NCBI GenBank assembly: GCA_045586385.1
Contig: JAZNAE010000032.1
Location: forward strand, 1-19,684
From: Suilimivivens sp045586385
Lineage (GTDB): Bacteria; Bacillota; Clostridia; Lachnospirales; Lachnospiraceae
Direction: 5' to 3'
Length of the DNA: 19,684 nt
The position numbers and the translations under genes were made by a program. The notes below the pieces were generated by a model. The model saw nothing but the letters and a program-made list of their open reading frames with translations. It was not told where the DNA came from and did not search any database. Numbering within the stretch: the first letter of the stretch is position 1; each line of letters starts with the position of its first letter. Of this stretch, positions 1 through 7,617 are shown in pieces.

Positions 1-642
1 TAATGTAAAGCTGGTACTTCCCTGAGAGGTGGTATGTGTAATGTCTTCCATCCATATCTGCGTATAATCAAGAACCTGCGCGGATTTAGTAATTAGTTCC
101 CGGGACATAATCGCCACATCTTTCGCTGATGAATAATGCTCATCAGAATCGCTCAGTCCACAGCAATCTATAAAATGGGTATCCTGCATCCCAAGTTCCT
201 GCGCCTTTTCATTCATCATCTTTACAAATTCCTCTTCGCTTCCGGCAATAAACTCTGCAGCCGCTACACTGGCGTCGTTCCCTGAGGCAACAGCAATACA
301 CTTAATGATGGTTTCCAGACTTTGAATTTCTCCCTCTTCCAAAAACACCTGTGAACCACCCATGGACTTGGCATATGCACTGGTCATCACATCACTGTCA
401 AGGCGGATTCTGCCTGTATTTAAATGCTCAAAAATTAACAGCAATGTCATTATTTTCGTAATACTTGCCGGGCTTCTTCTCTGCGTGGCATTCTCCTCAC
501 AAATCACTTTTCCTGTAGATGCCTCAATTAATATGTAAGAAGGTGCTTGCACCTCCGGTGCTGCCTTTACGTTGATAAAGGCCGACATAAACATTGTAAT
601 ACTTATCACATAGCATAAGGTTATTTTTAAAATTCTGCTCAC
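1..642 (-). CDS. D-alanyl-D-alanine carboxypeptidase (DacF/PBP5-like), 3' end cut by window
   Basis: Penicillin-binding serine DD-carboxypeptidase (peptidase S11) that trims the terminal D-Ala of peptidoglycan stem peptides outside the membrane. I translated 214 codons from the minus strand. An N-terminal hydrophobic segment (about residues 5-27) looks like a signal peptide. The SxxK catalytic motif is S60-I-T-K63 and the SxN motif is S120-G-N122. The KTG motif and C-terminal anchor domain would lie beyond position 1. I chose the GTG at 640-642 because a GGGGAG Shine-Dalgarno sits 9 nt upstream; the later in-frame ATGs would cut into the signal peptide. It lies downstream of the rpsU terminator, so it probably has its own promoter, though I see no convincing one in 643-728. 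Lachnospiraceae carry several S11 paralogues, so DacF versus DacA/DacB is unresolved. Confidence 0.9.
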   Translation of the reverse strand, partial: MSRILKITLCYVISITMFMSAFINVKAAPEVQAPSYILIEASTGKVICEENATQRRSPASITKIMTLLLIFEHLNTGRIRLDSDVMTSAYAKSMGGSQVFLEEGEIQSLETIIKCIAVASGNDASVAAAEFIAGSEEEFVKMMNEKAQELGMQDTHFIDCCGLSDSDEHYSSAKDVAIMSRELITKSAQVLDYTQIWMEDITHTTSQGSTSFTL

Positions 643-728
643 TGGCAAACACTCCCCATCACTTATCTATTACCATGAATATGTTGCAATTTTCTTTATA
701 ATGTCTGTCCCACTCCTTTTTTAGACGC

Positions 729-760
729 AAAAAGTCCTTGGCGGCTCCGCCAAGGACTTT
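729..760 (-). terminator. Rho-independent terminator of rpsU
   Basis: Positions 731-760 form a near-perfect palindrome (arm AAAGTCCTTGGCGG) with a very small loop. Read on the minus strand, the GC-rich stem is followed by a short run of T. It lies 13 bases after the rpsU stop codon and separates rpsU from the carboxypeptidase gene. Confidence 0.9.
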
Positions 761-772
761 GCATACATATAA

Positions 773-949
773 TTAGTTGTATTTACGTTTTCTTGCAGCT
801 TCAGATTTCTTTTTACGTCTTACGCTGGGTTTCTCGTAATGTTCTCTCTTACGAATTTCCTGCTGAATACCAGCCTTTGCGCAACTTCTCTTAAAACGAC
901 GTAAAGCGCTATCTAAAGTCTCGTTCTCTTTTACGATTACGTTTGACAT
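773..949 (-). CDS. rpsU: 30S ribosomal protein bS21
   Basis: Small basic ribosomal protein of the 30S subunit, 58 residues, the usual length in Firmicutes. The translation begins MSNVIVKENETLDSALRRFK and ends in the lysine/arginine-rich tail typical of bS21. The ATG at 947-949 is preceded by a strong AGGGAGGT Shine-Dalgarno. The gene has its own sigma-A-type promoter (1035-1062), a leader that starts with an inverted repeat, and a dedicated terminator (729-760). It is therefore likely a monocistronic unit expressed independently of alaS, although read-through from alaS is possible because I see no terminator between them. Confidence 0.97.
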   Translation of the reverse strand: MSNVIVKENETLDSALRRFKRSCAKAGIQQEIRKREHYEKPSVRRKKKSEAARKRKYN

Positions 950-1009
950 TCTTACACCTGACCTCCCTTCAGTCCCTTCCTAGTAACACGACTGATTGGG
1001 TTATTATAT

Positions 1010-1029
1010 TTGTGCAAACACATGCACAA
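1010..1029 (-). repeat. Perfect inverted repeat at predicted 5' end of rpsU mRNA
   Basis: TTGTGCA, a 6-nt spacer, then TGCACAA: a perfect 7-bp inverted repeat. With the -10 box at 1035-1040 the transcript should start near 1028, so the RNA would begin with this hairpin. It could stabilise the message or act as an operator overlapping +1. Confidence 0.6.
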
Positions 1030-1034
1030 TAACG

Positions 1035-1062
1035 ATTATATCACATTTTTAGCGTAAGTCAA
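1035..1062 (-). promoter_or_regulatory. Sigma-A promoter of rpsU
   Basis: On the minus strand, TTGACT (1057-1062) is separated by 16 bp from a consensus TATAAT (1035-1040), which also has an extended -10 TG dinucleotide. It lies just downstream of the alaS stop codon and about 85 bp upstream of the rpsU start. Confidence 0.85.
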
Positions 1063-1071
1063 CTATATTTT

Positions 1072-3723
1072 TTATAATTGACTTTCCAATACTTTTACTG
1101 CTTCTGTAAGTGCCGCATCGATTCCTGCAGGATTCTTTCCGCCGGCCTGTGCCATATTAGGACGTCCGCCGCCGCCACCGCCGACAAGGGCTGCAATTCC
1201 CTTAATCAGGTTACCTGCATGGGCACCCTTTGCCATTGCACCGTCCGTAGCCATTGCAACCATATTTACCTTGCCGTCTGCATCGGAAATCAGTACAATA
1301 ACCCCTTCGCCAAGCTTTGCTTTGAGCTGGTCACCTAAGTCCCTAAGACCATTCATATCTACACCGGGAACTTTTGTTGCAAGGAGTTTTATGCCTTTTA
1401 CTTCCACAACCTGATCCATAACATCGCCAAGCGCATCCTTTGCCGCTTTGCTCTTTAAGGATTCGATTTCAGACGCCATTGCTTTTAATTCCGCCTGCAT
1501 ATGCTGGATTTTATCTACTAAAGTATTGGGAGCTGCCTTTGCTGCATTTACTGCGTTAAGGAAATTCTCTTCCATTGCTTTGTAGTATGCCATCACGTTA
1601 GCACCGGTTAACGCCTCAATTCTTCTTACACCGGCAGCAACACCGCTTTCGGATAATATCTTAAAGAATGCAATGTCACCGGTATTCTGTACGTGGGTAC
1701 CACCGCAAAGTTCCATAGAGAAATCTCCCATAGTTACTACTCTTACGGTTTCCCCGTACTTTTCACCAAACAGAGCCATTGCTCCCTTTTCTTTAGCCTT
1801 ATCAATGCTCATTTCTTCTGTCATAACAGCAAGATTTTCAGCAATCTTTTCATTTACAATCTGCTCTACCTTAGCAATTTCATCTGCCGTAAGCGCCTGA
1901 GAATGGCTAAAGTCAAAACGGGTTCTTGCACTGTCCTGATAAGATCCCTGCTGTTCTACGTGATCTCCAAGCACCAACTTAAGTGCTTTCTGCAATAAGT
2001 GAGTTGCGGAATGATTCTTACATGTATTACCACGGTTCGTAGCATCTACTTTCAGTTTCGCTGTTTCCCCTACGGATATCGTACCGGAAACAACACATCC
2101 CACATGTCCGATTTTGTCACCGGCTATTTTCACGGTATCCTGCACTTCAAAGGTTCCGTTTTCGGTAGTAATGACACCGATATCCCCTTTTTGTCCGCCC
2201 ATAGTTGCATAGAAAGTGGTTACAGGTACAACCACAGTACCTTTTTCGCCTTCTTTCAATGTATTACATATTTCTGTTTCAGATACAAGTGCCGCAACAT
2301 TACTTTCGCAAGCAAGCTTGTCATAGCCTACAAATTCACTGACAATATCCGCTGACAGTTCATCAAACAGACCTGCCCCTACGTTCAGTTTTGCAGAAAA
2401 GTTCTGATTGTCTCTTGCCTTTTGCTTCTGCTCTTCCATTGCCGCTACAAAGCCTTCTTCATCTACCTTAAGGCCTTCTTCCTCTGCGAGCTCTACCGTC
2501 AGTTCAATCGGGAAGCCAAAGGTATCATACAAATAAAATGCAGACTTACCGTCAATTTCTGTTTTTCCTTCTGTTCTCTTTTGTTCCAGAATCTTATGGA
2601 ATTCCTTCATGCCGTTTTCAAGAGTGCTTTCAAAACGGGCAATTTCCTTCTTAAGTTCAGAAAGAATATATTCTCTGTTCTTAACCAAAAGAGGATAGCT
2701 TTCATTATATATTTCATCAATATAAAGGCTTGCAATCTTAATCAAATCTTCTGTTGTAAGCTTTAACATACGTCCATGTCTTACCGCACGACGAATCAGA
2801 CGGCGAAGTACATAGCCTGCTCCTGCGTTGGAAGGAAGAAGCTTTGCTTCATCACCGATCAGCATTACGCTTGTACGGATATGATCTGCCAAAATACGCA
2901 TAGAACGGGTCAATTTTTCATCCTGCTCATACTTCACGCCGGATACCTTTTCAATATAAGCAATAACCGGTGCAAAAAGGTCAATCTGGTAAACATCCCT
3001 GCTACCGTTTAAAAACGCCAAAATACGCTCTAAGCCCCAACCGGTATCTACATTCTTCTTTGCAAGAGGTGTCAGATGACCGTCATGATGCTTCTCATAT
3101 TGCATAAATACATCGTTACCAAGCTCTGTATACTTACCGCAATGACAACCGGGACCACAATCCGGTCCACAATCCGGTCTGTCTGCAATATAAAACATTT
3201 CACTGTCGGGACCACAGGGACCGTATTCCAATCCCCACCAGTTATCCTCAGCAGGCAAATAATATATGTTTTCTTTCTTAAATCCGGATGCAATACGATA
3301 CTGTGCGCCCTCTTCATCTCTGGGTGCATTTTCATCTCCTGCAAATACGGTTGCTGCCAGATGGTCTGCATCAAATCCAAACACCTCTGTCAAAAGTTCA
3401 TAACTCCATTTGCAACGTTCTTCTTTAAAGTAATCGCCAAGACTCCAACTTCCCATCATTTCAAAGAAGGTTACATGGCTCTTATCACCTACGGAATCAA
3501 TATCATTGGTACGCACACATCCCTGTACATTGCAAAGTCTGGTGCCCAAAGGATGCTTCTGTCCAAGCAGATAGGGCATCAAAGGCTGCATACCTGCCAC
3601 ATTAAAGAGCACGCCGGTAGAACCGTCAGATACTAAAGAAACTGCACCTACATCCACATGTCCGCGTTCAATATAAAATTGTTTCCATGTTTTTCTTAAC
3701 TCATCTGAAGTGAATTGTCTCAT
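1072..3723 (-). CDS. alaS: Alanyl-tRNA synthetase
   Basis: Class II synthetase that charges tRNA-Ala in the cytoplasm. At 883 residues it is full length. The N-terminal catalytic domain begins with the family's start region (about residues 1-60). The editing domain has its metal ligands: H571-x3-H575 and C673-GGT-H677. The C-terminal oligomerisation/C-Ala domain has a glycine-rich stretch near residues 850-865 ending RPNMAQAGG. Residues 185-195 hold a cysteine-rich insertion (C185, C189, C193, C195) in the catalytic domain, encoded in part by a 12-bp tandem repeat. The start ATG lies 19 nt after the glyS stop and has an AGGAG about 11 nt upstream, so the two synthetases are very likely cotranscribed. 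Confidence 0.98.
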   Translation of the reverse strand: MRQFTSDELRKTWKQFYIERGHVDVGAVSLVSDGSTGVLFNVAGMQPLMPYLLGQKHPLGTRLCNVQGCVRTNDIDSVGDKSHVTFFEMMGSWSLGDYFKEERCKWSYELLTEVFGFDADHLAATVFAGDENAPRDEEGAQYRIASGFKKENIYYLPAEDNWWGLEYGPCGPDSEMFYIADRPDCGPDCGPGCHCGKYTELGNDVFMQYEKHHDGHLTPLAKKNVDTGWGLERILAFLNGSRDVYQIDLFAPVIAYIEKVSGVKYEQDEKLTRSMRILADHIRTSVMLIGDEAKLLPSNAGAGYVLRRLIRRAVRHGRMLKLTTEDLIKIASLYIDEIYNESYPLLVKNREYILSELKKEIARFESTLENGMKEFHKILEQKRTEGKTEIDGKSAFYLYDTFGFPIELTVELAEEEGLKVDEEGFVAAMEEQKQKARDNQNFSAKLNVGAGLFDELSADIVSEFVGYDKLACESNVAALVSETEICNTLKEGEKGTVVVPVTTFYATMGGQKGDIGVITTENGTFEVQDTVKIAGDKIGHVGCVVSGTISVGETAKLKVDATNRGNTCKNHSATHLLQKALKLVLGDHVEQQGSYQDSARTRFDFSHSQALTADEIAKVEQIVNEKIAENLAVMTEEMSIDKAKEKGAMALFGEKYGETVRVVTMGDFSMELCGGTHVQNTGDIAFFKILSESGVAAGVRRIEALTGANVMAYYKAMEENFLNAVNAAKAAPNTLVDKIQHMQAELKAMASEIESLKSKAAKDALGDVMDQVVEVKGIKLLATKVPGVDMNGLRDLGDQLKAKLGEGVIVLISDADGKVNMVAMATDGAMAKGAHAGNLIKGIAALVGGGGGGRPNMAQAGGKNPAGIDAALTEAVKVLESQL

Positions 3724-3742
3724 TTCTAACTGTTCTCCTTAC

Positions 3743-5131
3743 TTAAAATGTGAACTTATCTGCAAAATAAGCATCGAGATCGGCGATTGCCACTCTCTCC
3801 TGTTCCATAGAGTCTCTGAATCTTACGGTTACCTGGCCGTCTGTCTCGGAATCAAAATCATATGTAATACAGAAAGGAGTACCGATTTCGTCCTGACGGC
3901 GATATCTCTTACCGATATTACCTCTGTCATCAAATTCACAATTATATTTCTTAGAAAACTGTGTGAAAATCTTTTCCGCACCTTCATTTAATTTCTTTGA
4001 TAAAGGAAGTACACCAATCTTAACCGGTGCAAGTGCAGGATGGAAATGAAGCACGGTACGCACATCTCCTTCACCGATTTCTTCCTCATCATATGCAGCA
4101 CAAAGGAATGCCAAAACCACACGGTCTGCACCGAGTGACGGCTCGACAACATAAGGAACATATTTTACATTCTTCTGGTCGTCAAAATAACTCATATCCT
4201 GTCCGGATACATTCTGGTGCTGAGTCAAGTCATAGTCTGTTCTGTCAGCAATACCCCAAAGTTCGCCCCAACCGAAGGGGAATAAGAACTCGATATCGGT
4301 AGTTGCCTTTGAGTAGAAAGAAAGTTCTTCCTGATCATGGTCACGGACACGCATTTCATCAGGCTTAATACCAAGTGTCTGTAACCAGTCTATACAAAAT
4401 TGTTTCCAATATGCAAACCATTCAAGGTCTGTATCAGGCTCACAGAAAAATTCAAGTTCCATCTGTTCAAATTCTCTTGTACGGAAAGTAAAGTTTCCGG
4501 GTGTAATTTCATTACGGAAAGATTTACCGATCTGTCCGATACCGAAGGGGATTTTCTTACGGGATGTTCTCTGTACGTTCTTAAAGTTTACAAAGATACC
4601 CTGTGCAGTTTCCGGTCTTAAGTAAACGGTGTTCTTTGCATCTTCCGTAACACCCTGGAAGGTTTTAAACATCAGGTTAAACTGACGGATATCTGTAAAG
4701 TTATGCTTACCACAGGTAGGGCAGGGAACATTATTATCTTCGATAAACGCTTTCATCTGTTCCTGGGACCAACCGTCAATAGAACCTTCTAAGGTCATAC
4801 CTTTTTCGGCTGCGTAATCTTCGATAATTTTATCTGCTCTGAAACGTTCATGACATTCCTTACAATCCATCAAAGGATCGGAGAACCCGCCAAGATGACC
4901 GGATGCAACCCATGTCTGGGGGTTCATTAAAATCGCACAGTCAACACCAACGTTGTAGGGATTTTCCATGACAAACTTCTGCCACCAAGCCTTCTTTACA
5001 TTATTTTTCAATTCCACACCGAGATTACCGTAATCCCATGTATTTGCAAGACCTCCATAAATTTCGGAACCGGGATAAACAAATCCTCTTGCTTTTGCTA
5101 AGGCTACGATTTTTTCCATTGTTTTTTCCAT
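3743..5131 (-). CDS. glyS: Glycyl-tRNA synthetase, alpha2 (eukaryote/archaeal-like) type
   Basis: Class IIa synthetase that attaches glycine to tRNA-Gly. The single-chain architecture (462 residues with the start chosen here) identifies the homodimeric GlyRS rather than the GlyQ/GlyS heterotetramer. Visible elements are the N-terminal catalytic core (YGGLANTWDYG near residue 25), cysteine pairs C90-x2-C93 and C137-x2-C140 that probably bind zinc, the RPETAQG block with the motif 2 arginine region (FRNEITPG), the motif 3 segment EPSLGADR, and a C-terminal anticodon-binding domain. An ATG three codons upstream (5140) is possible, but the GAAAGG Shine-Dalgarno is only 2 nt from it and 10 nt from this one. 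I see no T-box leader in the short upstream gap. Confidence 0.97.
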   Translation of the reverse strand: MEKTMEKIVALAKARGFVYPGSEIYGGLANTWDYGNLGVELKNNVKKAWWQKFVMENPYNVGVDCAILMNPQTWVASGHLGGFSDPLMDCKECHERFRADKIIEDYAAEKGMTLEGSIDGWSQEQMKAFIEDNNVPCPTCGKHNFTDIRQFNLMFKTFQGVTEDAKNTVYLRPETAQGIFVNFKNVQRTSRKKIPFGIGQIGKSFRNEITPGNFTFRTREFEQMELEFFCEPDTDLEWFAYWKQFCIDWLQTLGIKPDEMRVRDHDQEELSFYSKATTDIEFLFPFGWGELWGIADRTDYDLTQHQNVSGQDMSYFDDQKNVKYVPYVVEPSLGADRVVLAFLCAAYDEEEIGEGDVRTVLHFHPALAPVKIGVLPLSKKLNEGAEKIFTQFSKKYNCEFDDRGNIGKRYRRQDEIGTPFCITYDFDSETDGQVTVRFRDSMEQERVAIADLDAYFADKFTF

Positions 5132-5141
5132 GATACACATA

Positions 5142-5147
5142 CCTTTC
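5142..5147 (-). promoter_or_regulatory. Ribosome binding site deciding the glyS start
   Basis: GAAAGG on the minus strand lies 10 nt before the ATG at 5131 but only 1-2 nt before the alternative ATG at 5140, favouring the shorter protein. Confidence 0.6.
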
Positions 5148-5192
5148 GTTTTATATTAAGTGATAGTTCGCACTCTTTGCGCTAATTAACTT

Positions 5193-5816
5193 TTATCGAA
5201 ACATTACATATATAAGTTCCGCAGATTCACCATGTCTTATTATGGTCTTTCCGTTTTTACTGACAGTGACATTGTCACTGATATATTCTGCTTTGTTATA
5301 AAGATTTACAGGATATTCACTGTCTGTGATTAATATTGTATAATCTTCCATTGCCAGCATATCTGAGATACCGATTGTTTCCTGCGCATTTGACACTGCA
5401 CTGAAAACCTTGTCTATATCATATCCTTCTTCCTGTGCCTGTTTGGTACTGCCAAGAAAAAAAACACCGTCATTAAATGCTGCGTAATCAGAAGCATTTA
5501 CATAATTCATAATTACGGTAGCCACTTTATTTGCCACTTCTATTTTTTCAACGGATACATTTCCGCTCCCGACCGCACGGTTATAACTTGCAGCCTCCAT
5601 CAAAATACTCTGCTTAAGTTCTTCCCCGTCATAGTATGACTCTTCAAAGGATTCTGTGATATATATACTGACAGAGCCATCCTTCAAAACCGTAATTTCC
5701 GTCTGTGGCATCTCCCCCTGCCCATTGCATCCGATAAACAAGGCACATGTTACGGCTATCCATAATCCGGCAATTATCTTCGGTAACATCCTGCTTGGAG
5801 AAAATTTTTCTTTCAT
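5193..5816 (-). CDS. Putative small lipoprotein, unknown function
   Basis: I do not recognise the family. The 207-residue product starts with a basic segment, a hydrophobic stretch and FIG-C30, a plausible though imperfect lipobox (Phe at -3), so it is probably a membrane-anchored extracytoplasmic lipoprotein. The mature part has an acidic EESYYDGEEL segment, then mixed alpha/beta-like sequence with no obvious catalytic motif. I chose the ATG at 5816; longer versions would need TTG or GTG starts and would bury the signal sequence. A GAGG lies just upstream. It sits between recO and glyS on the same strand with gaps of about 60 nt on each side, which suggests cotranscription without telling its job. 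Confidence 0.75.
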   Translation of the reverse strand: MKEKFSPSRMLPKIIAGLWIAVTCALFIGCNGQGEMPQTEITVLKDGSVSIYITESFEESYYDGEELKQSILMEAASYNRAVGSGNVSVEKIEVANKVATVIMNYVNASDYAAFNDGVFFLGSTKQAQEEGYDIDKVFSAVSNAQETIGISDMLAMEDYTILITDSEYPVNLYNKAEYISDNVTVSKNGKTIIRHGESAELIYVMFR

Positions 5817-5876
5817 ATTCCTCAAAACTCCCACTTTTAAACTGTAGGCCTTTACACCCAATCCATTATATATGAC

Positions 5877-6548
5877 TTATTCCCGTTTTTCAACATGGAA
5901 TTTCAATTCACTCAGTATTTCCAAACTTTTGAACTTCTTATCTATAAATCTGTCCCTTAAGGCTTTTGCAATTTCCGAAAGTTCCTTAAGTACGTCCTCT
6001 GTCACCTTAAAGGTATACAATTTTTCCACTGTTGTATTTACAATATAGGAAACTGCATACACCGTTGACTCCTGATAAGTATTATATTCCGGAAGACCCG
6101 GATATTCCCCGTTTAATGCAATTGCTTTGATTTCAAATATGTAGCGCACCAATCTGTTATCCAGTCCCTCATGGCATAATGCCCGAAGGGACTGGTAAAG
6201 AAGCTTTAACATATCTTTTTCATCATTGTTCTCCCGTGTAAAATAATCCATAACTTCAAGGAAATACATCCCATAACATGCGCCGTCGAAATCTTCTCTT
6301 AATGCTTCAAAATAGTTACTGATTACGGCTTCGGAAACGCTGTAGGAGCTTCTTCCTTCAAACACTTTGAACTCTCCGAAGCAAAAGGGATTTGTGGCTG
6401 CAAGCAATCTGCTCCCCTGCTTTCTTGCCCCCTTGGCAAAAGCCGCTATTTTCCCTTTTTCTTTCGTAAGTATTACGATTCTTCTGTCATATTCCCCGAA
6501 AGGTTCCGCTTTCAGTATGATTCCTGTTACGTTGCATAATTCCTGCAT
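5877..6548 (-). CDS. recO: DNA repair protein RecO
   Basis: RecO mediates RecFOR loading of RecA onto SSB-coated single-stranded DNA and strand annealing. The 223-residue product begins with the typical OB-fold start (V-TGIILKAEPFGEYDRRIVIL, about residues 7-28), followed by KGKIAAFAKGARK with the usual basic DNA-contacting residues and a helical C-terminal domain. It is somewhat shorter than many RecO proteins (about 240-250). The cysteine cluster that binds zinc in several Firmicute and Deinococcus homologues is absent: no cysteine occurs after about residue 135. The start ATG has GGAG 9 nt upstream and lies inside the YqzL-like gene, overlapping it by 62 nt in another frame, which suggests translational coupling. 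Confidence 0.92.
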   Translation of the reverse strand: MQELCNVTGIILKAEPFGEYDRRIVILTKEKGKIAAFAKGARKQGSRLLAATNPFCFGEFKVFEGRSSYSVSEAVISNYFEALREDFDGACYGMYFLEVMDYFTRENNDEKDMLKLLYQSLRALCHEGLDNRLVRYIFEIKAIALNGEYPGLPEYNTYQESTVYAVSYIVNTTVEKLYTFKVTEDVLKELSEIAKALRDRFIDKKFKSLEILSELKFHVEKRE

Positions 6549-6663
6549 GAGGATGTTCTCCCGTACTTTCCTGTTTCTCCTTATTATCTGCTTCTTTATA
6601 AGAAAGATAATCTTCTATTTTTCCTGTACTCATAAATTGTTGCCAGTAATTTATTTCCTTCAT
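6487..6663 (-). CDS. YqzL-like small protein overlapping recO
   Basis: A 58-residue gene found by reading the era-recO gap. The product begins MKEINYWQQFMSTGKIEDYL, which follows the W-x2-F-x2-TG-x-I-x2-YL-x-YK pattern of YqzL, the short protein encoded just upstream of recO in Bacillus. An AGGGGG Shine-Dalgarno 6 nt before the ATG supports translation. The YqzL-like part is about the first 30 residues; the tail runs into recO in a different frame and is charged and low complexity, so it is probably less constrained. Function is unknown in the family as far as I know. It sits 51 nt after the era stop, in the same transcript. Confidence 0.8.
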   Translation of the reverse strand: MKEINYWQQFMSTGKIEDYLSYKEADNKEKQESTGEHPHAGIMQRNRNHTESGTFRGI

Positions 6664-6669
6664 CTTGCG

Positions 6670-6675
6670 CCCCCT
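6670..6675 (-). promoter_or_regulatory. Strong Shine-Dalgarno of the YqzL-like gene
   Basis: AGGGGG on the minus strand, 6 nt upstream of the ATG at 6661-6663. It is the main evidence that this short reading frame is translated. Confidence 0.7.
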
Positions 6676-6714
6676 GATTTATCTATGTTATTAGGGTTTG
6701 CTTTTTTTATTTTT

Positions 6715-7617
6715 CTATTCGTATTCTTTTTGATTATAACCGAAATTTTTCAGAAGAAAATCACTGTCTCTCCAATCCTTCTTTACCTTTACCCAAATCT
6801 GAAGATTGACCTGACATTCGAGCATATTCTCAATGTCTTTTCTGGCATTTGTGCCGATACGCTTTAGCATATTTCCCTGTTTGCCGATAATAATCCCTTT
6901 ATGGGAATCCCGTTCACAGATGATGGTTGCCTCAATATCAACAATGCGGCCCCGCCACTTCATTTTTTCAATAGTAACTGCAATGCCGTGAGGAATTTCT
7001 TCTTCCAAAATCCGGAGAGCCTTTTCACGGATCATTTCAGCCACAATCTGTCTCTGAGGCTGGTCTGTAATGGTATCTTCGTCATAAAATGCAGGTCCGT
7101 ACGGAAGATACTTCATAATACATTTAATCAGTTCCTCCATATTGTCCCTTTTCAGTGCCGACACCGGAACAATTTCATCAAAATCCATTTCTTTCCGATA
7201 GGTGTCTATAAACCCAAACAATTCTTCCTTTTTTACGGTATCAATCTTGTTTATAACCAAAATAACCGGCGTGTTTGCTTTTCTCAACTGTTCCATTATA
7301 TGCTGTTCACCTGCACCGATATAATTGGTAGGCTCTACCAGCCAGAGAATCACATCCACTTCCTTTATGGTACGCTCTGCAATATTTACCATATAATCGC
7401 CAAGCTTATTCTTCGCTTTATGAATGCCCGGCGTGTCCACAAATACAATCTGACCTTCCTCTGAAGTATACACTGTCTGGATTTTGTTTCTGGTGGTCTG
7501 TGGTTTGTGGGATGTAATGGCTATTTTTTGCCCGATCAAGCTGTTCATCAATGTGGATTTTCCCACATTCGGTCTGCCAATCAATGTCGCAAAACCGGAT
7601 TTGTACTGTTCGTTCAT
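6715..7617 (-). CDS. era: GTPase Era
   Basis: Essential GTP-binding protein that binds the 3' end of 16S rRNA and aids 30S subunit maturation. The 300-residue length is standard. G1 is G14-RPNVGKST-22, the switch I region has KPQTTRN (about 38-44), G3 is D61-TPGIH, G4 is N123-KID, and G5 is S153-ALK. The C-terminal half is a type II KH domain with the GKQG loop (about residues 244-247). The ATG directly abuts the stop codon of the DUF4349 gene (TAA then ATG), and its Shine-Dalgarno GAGG lies within that gene's last codons, so translation is probably coupled. Confidence 0.98.
   Translation of the reverse strand: MNEQYKSGFATLIGRPNVGKSTLMNSLIGQKIAITSHKPQTTRNKIQTVYTSEEGQIVFVDTPGIHKAKNKLGDYMVNIAERTIKEVDVILWLVEPTNYIGAGEQHIMEQLRKANTPVILVINKIDTVKKEELFGFIDTYRKEMDFDEIVPVSALKRDNMEELIKCIMKYLPYGPAFYDEDTITDQPQRQIVAEMIREKALRILEEEIPHGIAVTIEKMKWRGRIVDIEATIICERDSHKGIIIGKQGNMLKRIGTNARKDIENMLECQVNLQIWVKVKKDWRDSDFLLKNFGYNQKEYE

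Noticed and set aside
643..728. Sporulation-type (sigma-F/G) promoter before the carboxypeptidase gene
   Set aside because: A CATATTC element can be seen, but no matching -35 at proper spacing, so it is not supported.
1078..3636. Several plus-strand open frames of 70-190 codons across alaS
   Set aside because: They are antisense to a full-length conserved alaS, lack ribosome sites and resemble no protein family; they follow from codon bias on the other strand.
5141..5192. Possible hairpin CGCA/TGCG as a glyS leader element
   Set aside because: Only four base pairs, easily due to chance, with no terminator or T-box sequence nearby.
6549..6714. Frameshift or decay in the era-recO gap
   Set aside because: The gap is explained by the YqzL-like gene with a strong ribosome site; era and recO are both complete.
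6367..7464. Plus-strand hydrophobic-looking frames over recO and era
   Set aside because: Their phenylalanine- and cysteine-rich composition is the typical reverse complement of lysine/glutamate-rich genes; there is no supporting ribosome site.
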